From contig JABBOE010000007.1 in assembly GCA_019351955.1 (NCBI GenBank), positions 1 through 43,172 on the forward strand: a stretch of DNA of 43,172 nucleotides. Direction: 5' to 3'. The position numbers and the translations under genes were made by a program. The stretch is from Pseudomonadota bacterium. GTDB taxonomy: Bacteria; Pseudomonadota; Gammaproteobacteria; Burkholderiales; Burkholderiaceae_C. Each line of letters starts with the position of its first letter. The first letter of the stretch is position 1. Positions 8,442 to 17,058 of the stretch are shown here, piece by piece. The notes below the pieces were generated by a model that made no database searches, was not told where the DNA came from, and saw only the letters and a program-made list of their open reading frames with translations.

Positions 8442-9794
8442 TCAGTGCGGCACCGCCGCGGCAAGGGACACAATTGCATGCCCGGGTATCTGCGTGAGGA
8501 ATCGGCTTCCATCCAGTCGAAGCATGAACGATACAGGGGCATCCGTTCGGTTCATCACAATCAGCACGGGCGAGCCGTCGGGGTTGCGAAATGCCGTGCA
8601 CTCGAGCGCTGCGACCGATGAGGCGCACAGGACACGACGTGCCCCGGGAACCACAAAGCGGCAGAAGTGCCCGATGTAATAAAAGGAACTCTGCTGGTAC
8701 AGCGCATCATGGGCTGTGTCGATCAAAATGGGGGCGCTGCAGAAATTTCCGACGTGATTGGGCCCACCCTGCAGGTCGAGAACGAGATTCCAGTCAATCC
8801 ACCCTACCGTCCACCGGTTGAGATCGTTGATCATCGAATGCGCATAACGCTCGCCGAGCGCCCAGCTGCCCATATGTGCGCCCCCTTCCTGACAGCCTTC
8901 GGTAAACAGCAACCGCTTTTCAGGCCAGGCATCGTGGACACGCTGAACATGATCGAAGTGATCCTCTCCATACCAATGGAAGCCGAGCCCCCATGCATAT
9001 TTCGAGGCCTCGGGGTCGCCGTAGATGACGCTCGCCCGATCAACCATCAAATCACGGTTGTGGTCCCAAACGACAATCTTGATATCAGCAAGTCCTGCCC
9101 GCACAAGCTCGGGTCCCAAATAGTCACGGATGAAATCTCGCTCCTCCTCGGCGGAGTAAACGCATGAATCCCAACGCTGTGTTGCCATTGGCTCGTTTTG
9201 CACCGTGACGCCCCAGATCGGAACCCCCTCTTGTGCGTAGGCTTCGATGAACCGCACAAAACACCGCGCCCAAGCGAGTCGATATTCGGGTCGCAGCTTG
9301 CCGCCATGGTTCATGCTGCCATTGGTTTTCATCCAAGCCGGCGGACTCCATGCCGACGCCAGCAGCTTGATGGGATGCCTTGTGACCCGCTGGGCCGCCT
9401 TGATGAACGGCAACAGGGCTTGCTGATCGCGGCTGATGTTGAAGCTGCGCAAATCCACGTCCCCGGTGGTCTGCACATGCGCATAATTATCAAGGGCGAA
9501 ATCGCAACTATTCATGTGCACACGGCAAAGGGCATAGCCGTGCCCGTCTTCAGCTGGCGTAGCGAAGTATGCCCTCAACGCAGCGTCGCGCTGGTTTGGA
9601 CTCAGTGCCATCCAAGATACTGCCCCTGCCTCTGTGAACGCCCCACCAAAGCCCTCGATGATTTGGAATTGATGCGTCGTGTCAACCGTCAGTACCGGCA
9701 ATCCCGGTGTTTCAACACTAGACGGCTCAAGGGCGGGCTGCTCCGAAAGCCGCGCCTCCGAGTCACGTGCCGTCAACACATAGCGAAGCAACAT
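8442..9794 (-). CDS. GH30 beta-glucosidase / beta-1,6-glucanase-like, cytoplasmic
   Basis: 450 residues from the ATG at 9794, which has AGGA seven bases upstream; the frame extends further upstream but without conserved sequence. GH30 hallmarks are IIEGFGGAFTEAGA near the N-terminus, SAWSPPAWMKTNG, acid/base Glu201 in TVQNEPMATQRW, nucleophile Glu299 in LLFTEGCQEGG, and a C-terminal beta-sandwich ending in AIVSLA. GH30 members include glucosylceramidases, beta-1,6-glucanases and beta-glucosidases. In a laminarin locus, removal of beta-1,6 branch glucose is the likeliest role. No signal peptide is present, so it acts after import. It follows the ABC ATPase gene by 156 bases. Confidence 0.87.
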   Translation of the reverse strand: MLLRYVLTARDSEARLSEQPALEPSSVETPGLPVLTVDTTHQFQIIEGFGGAFTEAGAVSWMALSPNQRDAALRAYFATPAEDGHGYALCRVHMNSCDFALDNYAHVQTTGDVDLRSFNISRDQQALLPFIKAAQRVTRHPIKLLASAWSPPAWMKTNGSMNHGGKLRPEYRLAWARCFVRFIEAYAQEGVPIWGVTVQNEPMATQRWDSCVYSAEEERDFIRDYLGPELVRAGLADIKIVVWDHNRDLMVDRASVIYGDPEASKYAWGLGFHWYGEDHFDHVQRVHDAWPEKRLLFTEGCQEGGAHMGSWALGERYAHSMINDLNRWTVGWIDWNLVLDLQGGPNHVGNFCSAPILIDTAHDALYQQSSFYYIGHFCRFVVPGARRVLCASSVAALECTAFRNPDGSPVLIVMNRTDAPVSFMLRLDGSRFLTQIPGHAIVSLAAAVPH

Positions 9795-9950
9795 GTCATC
9801 ATCCTGTAGATCCGTAAATTCCCTACACGATTGCCGACGTTTGGGAGGAGTTGCAGGGCTTGGCATCCGCTTGTGATGCGAAGCCGGAGCCATTCGATGA
9901 ATTGGGGTCCGCGCGGAACCACATACCACCAGCCACGATCACCATGCTCA

Positions 9951-11012
9951 TCACATGACGATTCGCCTTGCCGTTGCATCGAAGGCCAGAGCCCACGCAG
10001 GGTCTGGCACCAGCCCCACGGTCTGGCCCGCATCGCACGGCACAGCGCAGTCGCTGCGGATCGTGGCCGCCCAAACAGATTCAACACCTTCTACACGGAG
10101 GTAAATAATCGACGAGTCGCCCAGATGCTCAGCCAACTCGACCGTTGCGGGGATTCCCTGACTGGCTGGAACCACGGCGAGGTGCTCCGGGCGCACGCCC
10201 GCGCGCTGCGCGCTGTCAGCTCTTCGTCCAATTAGCGCCTGCCAAAGCTGACGCTGCGCCGCGGAGGCGCCCGAGCCAGGCTTGTCGATCAGATTTATGC
10301 GCGGGGTCCCGAGAAACGTCGCAACGAACTCATTTGCCGGGCTATTGAAAAGCGCCATGGGTGCACCAAGCTGCTCGATCACGCCTTTGTTGAACACAGC
10401 GATTCGATCGCCCATCGTCATGGCCTCGACCTGATCATGCGTTACATAGATCATGGTCGTCCCCAACTCCTTGTGTAAACGCGTCAATTCGATGCGCATA
10501 TTGACCCGCAAGGCCGCGTCGAGGTTTGATAGCGGTTCGTCAAACAGGAATACCTTGGGCTTACGCACAATGGCTCGCCCAATCGCAACACGCTGGCGTT
10601 CACCACCCGAGAGTTGCTTCGGATAAAAGTCCAGCTGATGACTAATGCGGAGAATCTCAGCAGCACGAGCCACACGCTCCTTTCGAATGGGTTTCGCTAT
10701 ACCTGCCATCTTCAGCGAAAAACCCATGTTCTCCGCGACCGTCATATGCGGGTAAAGAGCGTAGCTTTGAAAGACCATTGCCGCGCCCCGCTCGGCCGGA
10801 CGCACGTCGTTGGCTCTTGCGCCGTCAATCTCCAAGTCGCCTTCAGTGATGCTCTCCAAACCCGCAATCATTCGCAGCGTGGTCGTCTTGCCGCACCCGG
10901 ATGGGCCAACAAAAACCAGGAACTCTCCGTCGTGCACCTCGAGGTCGACCCCTTTGATGACATCGACACTGCCGTAACGCTTGCGCACGCCTCTTAAAGT
11001 CACCCGACACAT
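9951..11012 (-). CDS. ABC sugar transporter ATP-binding protein (MalK/UgpC type)
   Basis: 353 residues. Walker A GPSGCGKT at 36-43, signature LSGGERQRVAIGRA, Walker B FLFDEPLSNLDA, the H-loop in YVTHDQVEAM, and a C-terminal TOBE-type extension of about 120 residues as in MalK-like subunits. It powers the importer made with the two permeases at 12484-14264 and the binding protein at 14304-15578. The start at 11010-11012 has GGAG six bases upstream. It begins 17 bases after the GH1 stop, so the hydrolase gene sits inside the transporter operon, between permease and ATPase. Confidence 0.93.
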   Translation of the reverse strand: MCRVTLRGVRKRYGSVDVIKGVDLEVHDGEFLVFVGPSGCGKTTTLRMIAGLESITEGDLEIDGARANDVRPAERGAAMVFQSYALYPHMTVAENMGFSLKMAGIAKPIRKERVARAAEILRISHQLDFYPKQLSGGERQRVAIGRAIVRKPKVFLFDEPLSNLDAALRVNMRIELTRLHKELGTTMIYVTHDQVEAMTMGDRIAVFNKGVIEQLGAPMALFNSPANEFVATFLGTPRINLIDKPGSGASAAQRQLWQALIGRRADSAQRAGVRPEHLAVVPASQGIPATVELAEHLGDSSIIYLRVEGVESVWAATIRSDCAVPCDAGQTVGLVPDPAWALAFDATARRIVM

Positions 11013-11029
11013 ATCACGCTCCAATCGAT

Positions 11030-12394
11030 TCAGCCAACTGCGACGGATTTGTCGGGTTGTGAGCTGAGGAAGTTTTGGTACCACAGGGCGCTGTCTTTGA
11101 GGGTTCGGCGCTGGGTTTGGTAGTCGACATGCACGATGCCAAAGCGCTTGGCATAGCCGCTTGCCCACTCGAAGTTGTCGAGCAGGCTCCACACCATGAA
11201 ACCGCGCAGGGGCACGCCTTGGTGCAGGGCCTTGCCCACGGCGGCGATGTGGTTGGCGATATAGCGCATGCGTGCGATATCGTGGACCCGTCCATTGACG
11301 AGTTGGTCCTTGAAGGCGGCCCCGTTTTCCGTCACGTACAGGGCCGGAGTGGCGTAATCGCGGTGCAAACGCACCAGCAACTCGGTGAGGCCCTCGGGGT
11401 AGACTTCCCAGCCCATGTCGGTGATCTCGGCACCGCTGTCGTGCGGATCTCGGGGGCCGGAGGCGCTGAAGACGGCGCGCGAGTAGTAATTCACGCCGAG
11501 GAAATCCATCGGGGTCGCGATGATGGCCATGTCGCCGTGTTCAATGCGCGGGGCATCCCCGCCCAGGAAAGCCAGCACATCCTCGGGATAGGCCGCCTTG
11601 AAGAGGGGGTCCATATACCAGCGCACCAAGCGGCCATCCTCCAGATGGGCGCGTGCCAGATCCTCCGCAGCACTGGAGGCGGCTTGGATGGGAGCGAGAT
11701 TGAGCACGATGCCCAGATCACTCTGGATGCCCAGCGTGCGCAACGCTTGCACGGCCATGCCGTGGCTGAGCAACAGGTGGTGTGCCGCTTGCATGGCCAC
11801 GCCCCTGTCGCGCACCCCCGGGGCGAAGATGCCCGTTTCATGCCCGAGGATGGACTGCACAAAGGGTTCGTTATGCGTCGTGATCGACACCACACGGTCG
11901 CCAAGTCGCTGGGCCACGCCGCAGGCGTACTCGACAAAGCGGTGCACGGTGTCGCGACTCGCCCACCCGCCCTTGTCCTGCAGTGCCTGGGGCAGATCCC
12001 AATGATTGAGGGTCAGATGCGCGCCAATGCCGCGCTCGAGCAGTCCATCAACCAGACGGTCATAAAACGCCATGCCCTTGGCGTTCCATGCGCCTTCGCC
12101 CAAGGGCTGCACGCGTGGCCACGCCACCGAGAAACGGTACGCATTGACCCCGAGACTGGCGATCAACTCCAGATCCGTGGCCCACCGACGATAGTGCTCA
12201 CAGGCCACATCCCCGCTGCTGTTATCGGCAATCGCACCGGGCAGTCGGCAAAACGTATCCCAGATCGACGCGCCCCGCCCGTCCTCCGCCACCGCCCCCT
12301 CAATCTGGTACGCGCTCGTCGCCACCCCCCAGATGAAACCGTCCGGAAACGCTGTCGAGTGTGCAAACCCGTCAACCGCACCGTTGCTGTACAT
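11030..12394 (-). CDS. GH1 beta-glucosidase, cytoplasmic
   Basis: 454 residues, typical for GH1. FPDGFIWGVATSAYQIEG marks the N-terminus, LNHWDLPQALQ the middle, acid/base Glu176 lies in THNEPFV and nucleophile Glu356 in YVTENGAAF; the C-terminal MVWSLLDNFEW motif contributes the sugar-binding Glu and Trp. It releases glucose from the non-reducing end of beta-gluco-oligosaccharides. No signal peptide is present. ATG 12394 is chosen as the closest start before the conserved FPDGF; a weak GAGG lies 14 bases upstream. Its last 55 coding bases are repeated exactly at the left edge of the window. It lies in the ABC transporter operon. Confidence 0.93.
   Translation of the reverse strand: MYSNGAVDGFAHSTAFPDGFIWGVATSAYQIEGAVAEDGRGASIWDTFCRLPGAIADNSSGDVACEHYRRWATDLELIASLGVNAYRFSVAWPRVQPLGEGAWNAKGMAFYDRLVDGLLERGIGAHLTLNHWDLPQALQDKGGWASRDTVHRFVEYACGVAQRLGDRVVSITTHNEPFVQSILGHETGIFAPGVRDRGVAMQAAHHLLLSHGMAVQALRTLGIQSDLGIVLNLAPIQAASSAAEDLARAHLEDGRLVRWYMDPLFKAAYPEDVLAFLGGDAPRIEHGDMAIIATPMDFLGVNYYSRAVFSASGPRDPHDSGAEITDMGWEVYPEGLTELLVRLHRDYATPALYVTENGAAFKDQLVNGRVHDIARMRYIANHIAAVGKALHQGVPLRGFMVWSLLDNFEWASGYAKRFGIVHVDYQTQRRTLKDSALWYQNFLSSQPDKSVAVG
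11040..11094 (-). repeat. 55-bp exact inverted repeat, right copy
   Basis: Reverse complement of bases 1-55, within the 3' end of the GH1 gene. The 10.98 kb between the copies holds the GH16/GH17 cassette and the distal half of the minus-strand series. Recombination between the copies would invert that block. Confidence 0.95.
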
Positions 12395-12483
12395 CGTTGC
12401 TATTGCATCCTCATGGTAGAAATGCGCAGTGTCTGATCGCCATCTGATCGCACGAAAAGCAGGAATACGGCCACTCCATTGCC

Positions 12484-13326
12484 CTACTTGACCGCGCCCG
12501 CCGTCAGTCCCGATATCAACTGGCGCGACGAAAACACAAAGAGCACGATGAGTGGCAGTGTTGCAATGGCAGACCCGGCCATGAGTGCACCCCATTGAGT
12601 ATCCACTGGACTTTGCAGACTGCGCAGGGCAAGTGGCACCGTATACATGTCAGGTGACCGCATCACAATCAATGGCATGATGAAATTGTTCCAGGACGCG
12701 ATAAATGTGATGAGGCCAAGCGTGCCAATGGCAGGCCCCAATAGAGGAAGCACAATGCGCACGTAAATGCCGATTTCCCCACAACCATCCATGCGGGCTG
12801 CCTCCACAAGCTCACGTGGAACCGACGATCCGATGAATTGGCGCATTAGAAAAATGCCAAACGCGCTTGCTGCACCCGGCACATAAAGCGCACGTGGCTC
12901 GTTGATCCAGCCCAATGCATCCATAATCATGAATGTGGGAATCATGTTCATGAACTGAGGCAAAAGCATTGTCCCCATGACAAGAACGAAAAGAATATTT
13001 TTAAGGCGAAACTCAAACATTGCAAACGCATAACCAGCCATCGAGCAAAATAGCAGCGTCAACGCCGTTGATGCGAGTGCAACGTAGAGACTCCAGCCTA
13101 AGTTCTGCCAAAATGGAATCGTCGACACTAAAATATCAATATTGCGTACGAGATATCCACTAAAATATACCGGTGGCGGAACGCTAAAAATTGACGTACG
13201 CGAATGCGTGGCAAAAACAAACATGAAATAAAATGGCGCCAGCATAATTAATGCACCGATCCCAACGATACCGTAAGCAAACCACTTTCCGGCATTTCCC
13301 TTGTTTGGATTCATTGCGGGCCTCAT
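12484..13326 (-). CDS. ABC sugar transporter permease (MalG/UgpE type)
   Basis: 280 residues with about six membrane segments, the first at GIVGIGALIMLAPFYFMFVF, and the cytoplasmic EAA loop VEAARMDGCGEIGIYVRIVLPLLGP that docks onto the ATPase. By length and motif it is the second, MalG-like permease. Its ATG overlaps the stop of the upstream permease by four bases (13323-13326), indicating translational coupling. The GH1 gene starts 89 bases downstream. Substrate is inferred from the surrounding beta-glucanases, probably short beta-glucan oligosaccharides. Confidence 0.92.
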   Translation of the reverse strand: MRPAMNPNKGNAGKWFAYGIVGIGALIMLAPFYFMFVFATHSRTSIFSVPPPVYFSGYLVRNIDILVSTIPFWQNLGWSLYVALASTALTLLFCSMAGYAFAMFEFRLKNILFVLVMGTMLLPQFMNMIPTFMIMDALGWINEPRALYVPGAASAFGIFLMRQFIGSSVPRELVEAARMDGCGEIGIYVRIVLPLLGPAIGTLGLITFIASWNNFIMPLIVMRSPDMYTVPLALRSLQSPVDTQWGALMAGSAIATLPLIVLFVFSSRQLISGLTAGAVK

Positions 13327-14264
13327 GCTGACCGATTACGTGGGCGAAACGCTAGATTCGTCAACCAAGTCAACAAAGCGACGAACGCAAACAAGACCCA
13401 CGACATTGCACTCGCTCCGCCGAAGTCATCAAAATCAAACGCTTCCCGGTAAAGATAAAGCGCAGTCGTTAATCCAGCCTGATCGGGGCCGCCGTGACCT
13501 CCTGTCAGAATAAAAGCTTCATCGAAGAGCTGCAGCCCGCCAATAACGCTCAACGTCACCGCGAAATACATCATTGGGCGGATGCTCGGAAGCGTTATAT
13601 TCCAGAACTGCTGCAAACTACTGGCGCCATCCATCGTGGCCGCTTCATAAATATCCTTCGGGATGGTCTGCAGTGCTGCGAGATACAAAACGACGTTGAA
13701 TCCGACATAGCGCCAAAACACGATCACCGCAATCGCCGGCTTTACATATTGCGGCCGCCCCAACCAATCAATAGGACCGACAGGAAGCAGGAGTCGCAGC
13801 ACCGGAATGTGGCTGAGCCCATGGAGCGCCTGGTTGATCAATCCATAATCTGTCGAAAATAAGGAGCTAAAAAGAATAGCGATCGCCACCGTCGATGTGA
13901 TGTAGGGCATAAAATAAACGCCAACAACTACATTACGAAAACGTTTGAACCCGGCCTGAATAAAAACGGCTAAAGGGATAGCGATCAAATGCTGAGGCAC
14001 TCCTGCGGCAAGCGCCAACCAGGTTGTGTTACCCATCGATTTCCAGAACCAGGGATCGCGAAGTGCAAATTCAAAGTTTCTCAAGCCCACAAAACTCATG
14101 GAAGCCAGGCCGCTTGCGGGCTCCCATGAATGAAAGGCGAGATACAAGGAAAATCCAAGCGGAAACAATCCAAAAATGATGAAAAGCGTGACGAACGGGC
14201 TGAGAAGGACATACGGAGCCCAAGCGGGCGAGAGTCGTAGGCTCTTCGGGATCTTCATGGACAT
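13323..14264 (-). CDS. ABC sugar transporter permease (MalF/UgpA type)
   Basis: 313 residues with six predicted membrane segments, beginning YVLLSPFVTLFIIFGLFPLG, and an EAA loop YEAATMDGASSLQQFWNITLPSIRP. It pairs with the MalG-like permease to form the membrane channel. It starts 39 bases after the binding-protein stop and overlaps the next permease by four bases. The base composition of this stretch looks more AT-rich than the GH1 gene nearby, but I have not calculated it. Confidence 0.92.
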   Translation of the reverse strand: MSMKIPKSLRLSPAWAPYVLLSPFVTLFIIFGLFPLGFSLYLAFHSWEPASGLASMSFVGLRNFEFALRDPWFWKSMGNTTWLALAAGVPQHLIAIPLAVFIQAGFKRFRNVVVGVYFMPYITSTVAIAILFSSLFSTDYGLINQALHGLSHIPVLRLLLPVGPIDWLGRPQYVKPAIAVIVFWRYVGFNVVLYLAALQTIPKDIYEAATMDGASSLQQFWNITLPSIRPMMYFAVTLSVIGGLQLFDEAFILTGGHGGPDQAGLTTALYLYREAFDFDDFGGASAMSWVLFAFVALLTWLTNLAFRPRNRSA

Positions 14265-14303
14265 GTCATGTGTTCTTCGGAAGCCGCAGCGGAGCTCTTT
14301 AAT

Positions 14304-15578
14304 TCAACGCCCAACACGCCGTTCAAGTAGGCTCTGAGCCTGAGCAAGCGATGCTTTGATCGATTTCCCCTCGTGCAGAACCTTGAACAATGCAGTGTTA
14401 ACAACCTCTGCGGCAAACGCGTCTTGGCTGTGAACCTGAACAGCTCTGATGTTGAGTGCTGCTTCGCGCCACAATTGGCGTGCTCTTTGGCCGCCTAAAA
14501 ACGGAATTGGATCGTCAAAAAATGGCGCATGGTAGGTGTTGACCAATACGGGAAAGGCATCTTCAGATTCAAAAGCCGCTAGCTGGCGCTTCGCGTTCAG
14601 AGAGAGGAGCTTGAGGAAGTCCCAGGCGTAGCGTTTCTTTGAGGCCGTTATGTTCTTGGGGAGAGCGAGGAATGACCCCCCGTACGCTGCCCAAGTTTTT
14701 TGGGGCAACTGGGCGGCGCGCCAGAGACCTTTTGTTTGAGGGGCTAACCAATTGCTCATGTGTCCGACAAGCCAGGCGCCCGACATCAGGGTCGCAATTT
14801 TTCCGTTTCGGATGCCTTGTGCCCAGTCAGTTGACCAGGCCTGGACCTGCGCATCCAGGCTGGCCTTTCGTATTTGAGCGGCCAACGTGAAACCCTCAAC
14901 AAACCGGCTTGTTGTTATTAGCGGTTGGCCGTTCTCATCGAAATACAGCCCTTGATTAGACTGCACGCCCGTGCGAATCAAAATGTTGACTACGTCCGAG
15001 GCGTTGGCGACGAGATAAGCGCCTGAAGCTCGCTTGAGCTTGATGCCAACAGCGACGAAGTTTTCCCAGGAATTTTGCAAATCCTCGATCGTAGAGCCAG
15101 CCTCTTGCAATATATCGTGACGGTACAGGAGTGTTCCCGGCCCAACGTCGCTAGGCGCGGCGACGACCGAATCGGTCTTGGTCGTCGCCTCGTCAAAGGC
15201 ATATGGCACAAATTCTGGCTTGAATGCTTCAATGCCAAACGGCGGCTGAGCCAAATTCTCGAGTCCACCGCCTCGGGAAAATCGACCCAGATAGCCCACC
15301 TCTATCGCCATTACGTCCGGCAGATAGGAGTCCGTGGCCAAGGCGGTCATCATGGCCGTATGGTGGTCGGTGATCTGCCGGCTGATCACTTCGATGTTGA
15401 GGTCTGGATGGATTCGCTTCCATGCGGGTATTGCCGCTCGGGCAATCGCGTCGACTGAGGGGTAGGCGGCCACGACGAGCGTTTGATCAGACGTTGAGGC
15501 GGTGCGGCCGCAACCCACCAAGCCGCCACTAACGCCAACGGCCCCTACGGCCTTAAGAAATTCCCGACGTCGATACAT
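14304..15578 (-). CDS. Extracellular solute-binding protein, ABC sugar importer (lipoprotein)
   Basis: 424 residues. The N-terminus MYRRREFLKAVGAVG carries a twin-arginine-like RRREFL motif and a lipobox GLVGC, so it is probably a Tat-exported lipoprotein. The rest resembles family 1 solute-binding proteins, with the DVMAIEVGYLGRFSRGG region near residues 90-105 and GKIATLMSGAWLVGHM near 235-250. It would deliver oligosaccharides to the permeases encoded downstream. It is the first gene of the transporter operon; a LacI-type operator lies 175 bases upstream. Confidence 0.88.
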   Translation of the reverse strand: MYRRREFLKAVGAVGVSGGLVGCGRTASTSDQTLVVAAYPSVDAIARAAIPAWKRIHPDLNIEVISRQITDHHTAMMTALATDSYLPDVMAIEVGYLGRFSRGGGLENLAQPPFGIEAFKPEFVPYAFDEATTKTDSVVAAPSDVGPGTLLYRHDILQEAGSTIEDLQNSWENFVAVGIKLKRASGAYLVANASDVVNILIRTGVQSNQGLYFDENGQPLITTSRFVEGFTLAAQIRKASLDAQVQAWSTDWAQGIRNGKIATLMSGAWLVGHMSNWLAPQTKGLWRAAQLPQKTWAAYGGSFLALPKNITASKKRYAWDFLKLLSLNAKRQLAAFESEDAFPVLVNTYHAPFFDDPIPFLGGQRARQLWREAALNIRAVQVHSQDAFAAEVVNTALFKVLHEGKSIKASLAQAQSLLERRVGR

Positions 15579-15950
15579 ACTGCGAATCTGGAGCCAGTTG
15601 ATGGGTGGGCAGCGAAATGAAGCGCGAAAAACAAGAGAAGGCGCCGAACGTCAGCCGCCAATCCAGGTCGATCATCGGCAAGGAGCGTTCAGCCCCACCA
15701 CTGTGATCCAACGACTGGCGTCACGGCTTGCTTGAAGGGCAAGCCCATCGTCTGAAAGCGCTTTCATTTACTGTAGGGGCGAGTCACCTGAGTGTCAACG
15801 CAGGGAAATCCCGAATGGTCAGCCCTGACACGCACGAACGCGGCAAATCGCTTGCGAGGCTTGGATAGGAGGGGGACCCCCATCAATCGCAAACGCCAAG
15901 GCTACACGACATCCCGGCAACGGCGTAGGGCCCAATGCTCGGGCTTGCCG
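15579..15950. other. Gap between lacI-type gene and transporter operon
   Basis: 372 bases without a credible gene. It holds the operator at 15753-15766 and presumably the promoter of the minus-strand transporter operon. No strong -35/-10 pair stands out. No terminator is evident after the regulator gene, so read-through into the operon is possible. Confidence 0.6.
15753..15766. promoter_or_regulatory. LacI-type operator upstream of the ABC transporter operon
   Basis: Perfect palindrome TGAAAGCGCTTTCA, 175 bases before the solute-binding-protein start and downstream of the lacI-type gene. It probably controls the whole binding protein-permease-GH1-ATPase-GH30 series. Confidence 0.8.
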
Positions 15951-17015
15951 TCAGCGCGATGGAGCGGCAGTGGACTCGCGCACGATCAGGCGGGGGCTCG
16001 GCATGCTGAGCACCGGCCTTTCGCCATGAAGCAGTTGCAGCATGGCTGTGGCCGCAAGGGTGCCCATTTCGTGACTCGGCTGGTGGACTGTGGTGAGCGG
16101 AGGGATGGCGTAAACCGAGGGCTGCAAGTCGTCGAAACCAATTAGCGAGATGTCATCAGGAATGTGCAGTGCATGTCGGTAAAGTGCGAGGGCGGCCCCA
16201 AATGCCATCTGGTCATTGGCGGCGAAAATCGCAGAAAATTTCTTTCCTTCCCTCAACAGCCCTTCAACGGCGCGAAGACCACTCTCTTCGGAAAAGTTGC
16301 CAGGAACAACCAACTCTTCGTCGATTGCGACACCCCGAGCCCGCAAAGCTGCCCGATAGCCGTGTTGTCGCTCCAGGGCATCCTGATGTGCCGGATCACC
16401 GGCTATAAACACAATGCGCCGATGACCAAGCTCAATGAGGTATTGAGTGGCCTGCTCGGCTCCTTCAAAATTGCTGAAATGCAACGAGACGACATTCGGC
16501 GCCTGTAGCGAACGTCCGGTGATCACCACTGGCAGGTTTCTCGCCAATGAACACACATCCGCATCGTCGACGCGCCCATCAAGAATGATGATCCCGTCGA
16601 CACGGCGCGCACGCAGCAAATCAAGACACCGCGCCTCCTCCAGTTGGTTCCACTGACCACTGATGAACAGGGGCGTATAGCCAACCTTCTGGAACTCAAT
16701 TTCGATGCCACGCAGCGCAGCGCCATAAAACGGACTGTCGAGCGACTGGGTGACAACCCCAATACTCAGTGTACGTCCTCCAGCAAGCCCGCGAGCCACA
16801 GGATTTGGGATGAATCCTAATTGATCTATCGCGCTATTTACCGCTTGCCTCTTAACATCCGCAACACCCGCAGTGCCGTTAAGAATTCTTGAAACCGTGC
16901 TTGGCGAGACTCCTGCGGTCTTCGCCACCATCTCAATCGTGACAGGCAACCGCCTCTGCGAATCAATTTCTAGCTTGCCACTGATGGATTGACTTTTACC
17001 GGGCCTGGATTTCAT
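15951..17015 (-). CDS. LacI/GalR-family transcriptional regulator
   Basis: 354 residues. After about 25 polar residues comes the LacI helix-turn-helix, VTIEMVAKTAGVSPSTVSRILNG, with the hinge helix NPVARGLAGG, followed by a periplasmic-binding-protein-like effector domain to the end (LIGFDDLQPSVYAIPPLTTVHQP near the C-terminus). The recognition helix and the five TGAAAGCGCTTTCA sites nearby make it the obvious regulator of the locus, probably a repressor released by a glucan breakdown product. Start ATG 17013-17015 has AAAGG nine bases upstream. No copy of the operator is seen before its own gene, so autoregulation is not supported. Confidence 0.9.
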   Translation of the reverse strand: MKSRPGKSQSISGKLEIDSQRRLPVTIEMVAKTAGVSPSTVSRILNGTAGVADVKRQAVNSAIDQLGFIPNPVARGLAGGRTLSIGVVTQSLDSPFYGAALRGIEIEFQKVGYTPLFISGQWNQLEEARCLDLLRARRVDGIIILDGRVDDADVCSLARNLPVVITGRSLQAPNVVSLHFSNFEGAEQATQYLIELGHRRIVFIAGDPAHQDALERQHGYRAALRARGVAIDEELVVPGNFSEESGLRAVEGLLREGKKFSAIFAANDQMAFGAALALYRHALHIPDDISLIGFDDLQPSVYAIPPLTTVHQPSHEMGTLAATAMLQLLHGERPVLSMPSPRLIVRESTAAPSR

Positions 17016-17058
17016 TTCGATTTACCTTTATCTTCGACCATTGCACCCAAAGGTTTGC

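Noticed and set aside
11075-12436. A 453-codon open frame on the plus strand across the GH1 gene
   Set aside because: It is antisense to a gene with all GH1 motifs and its residue pattern is that of a shadow frame in GC-rich DNA.
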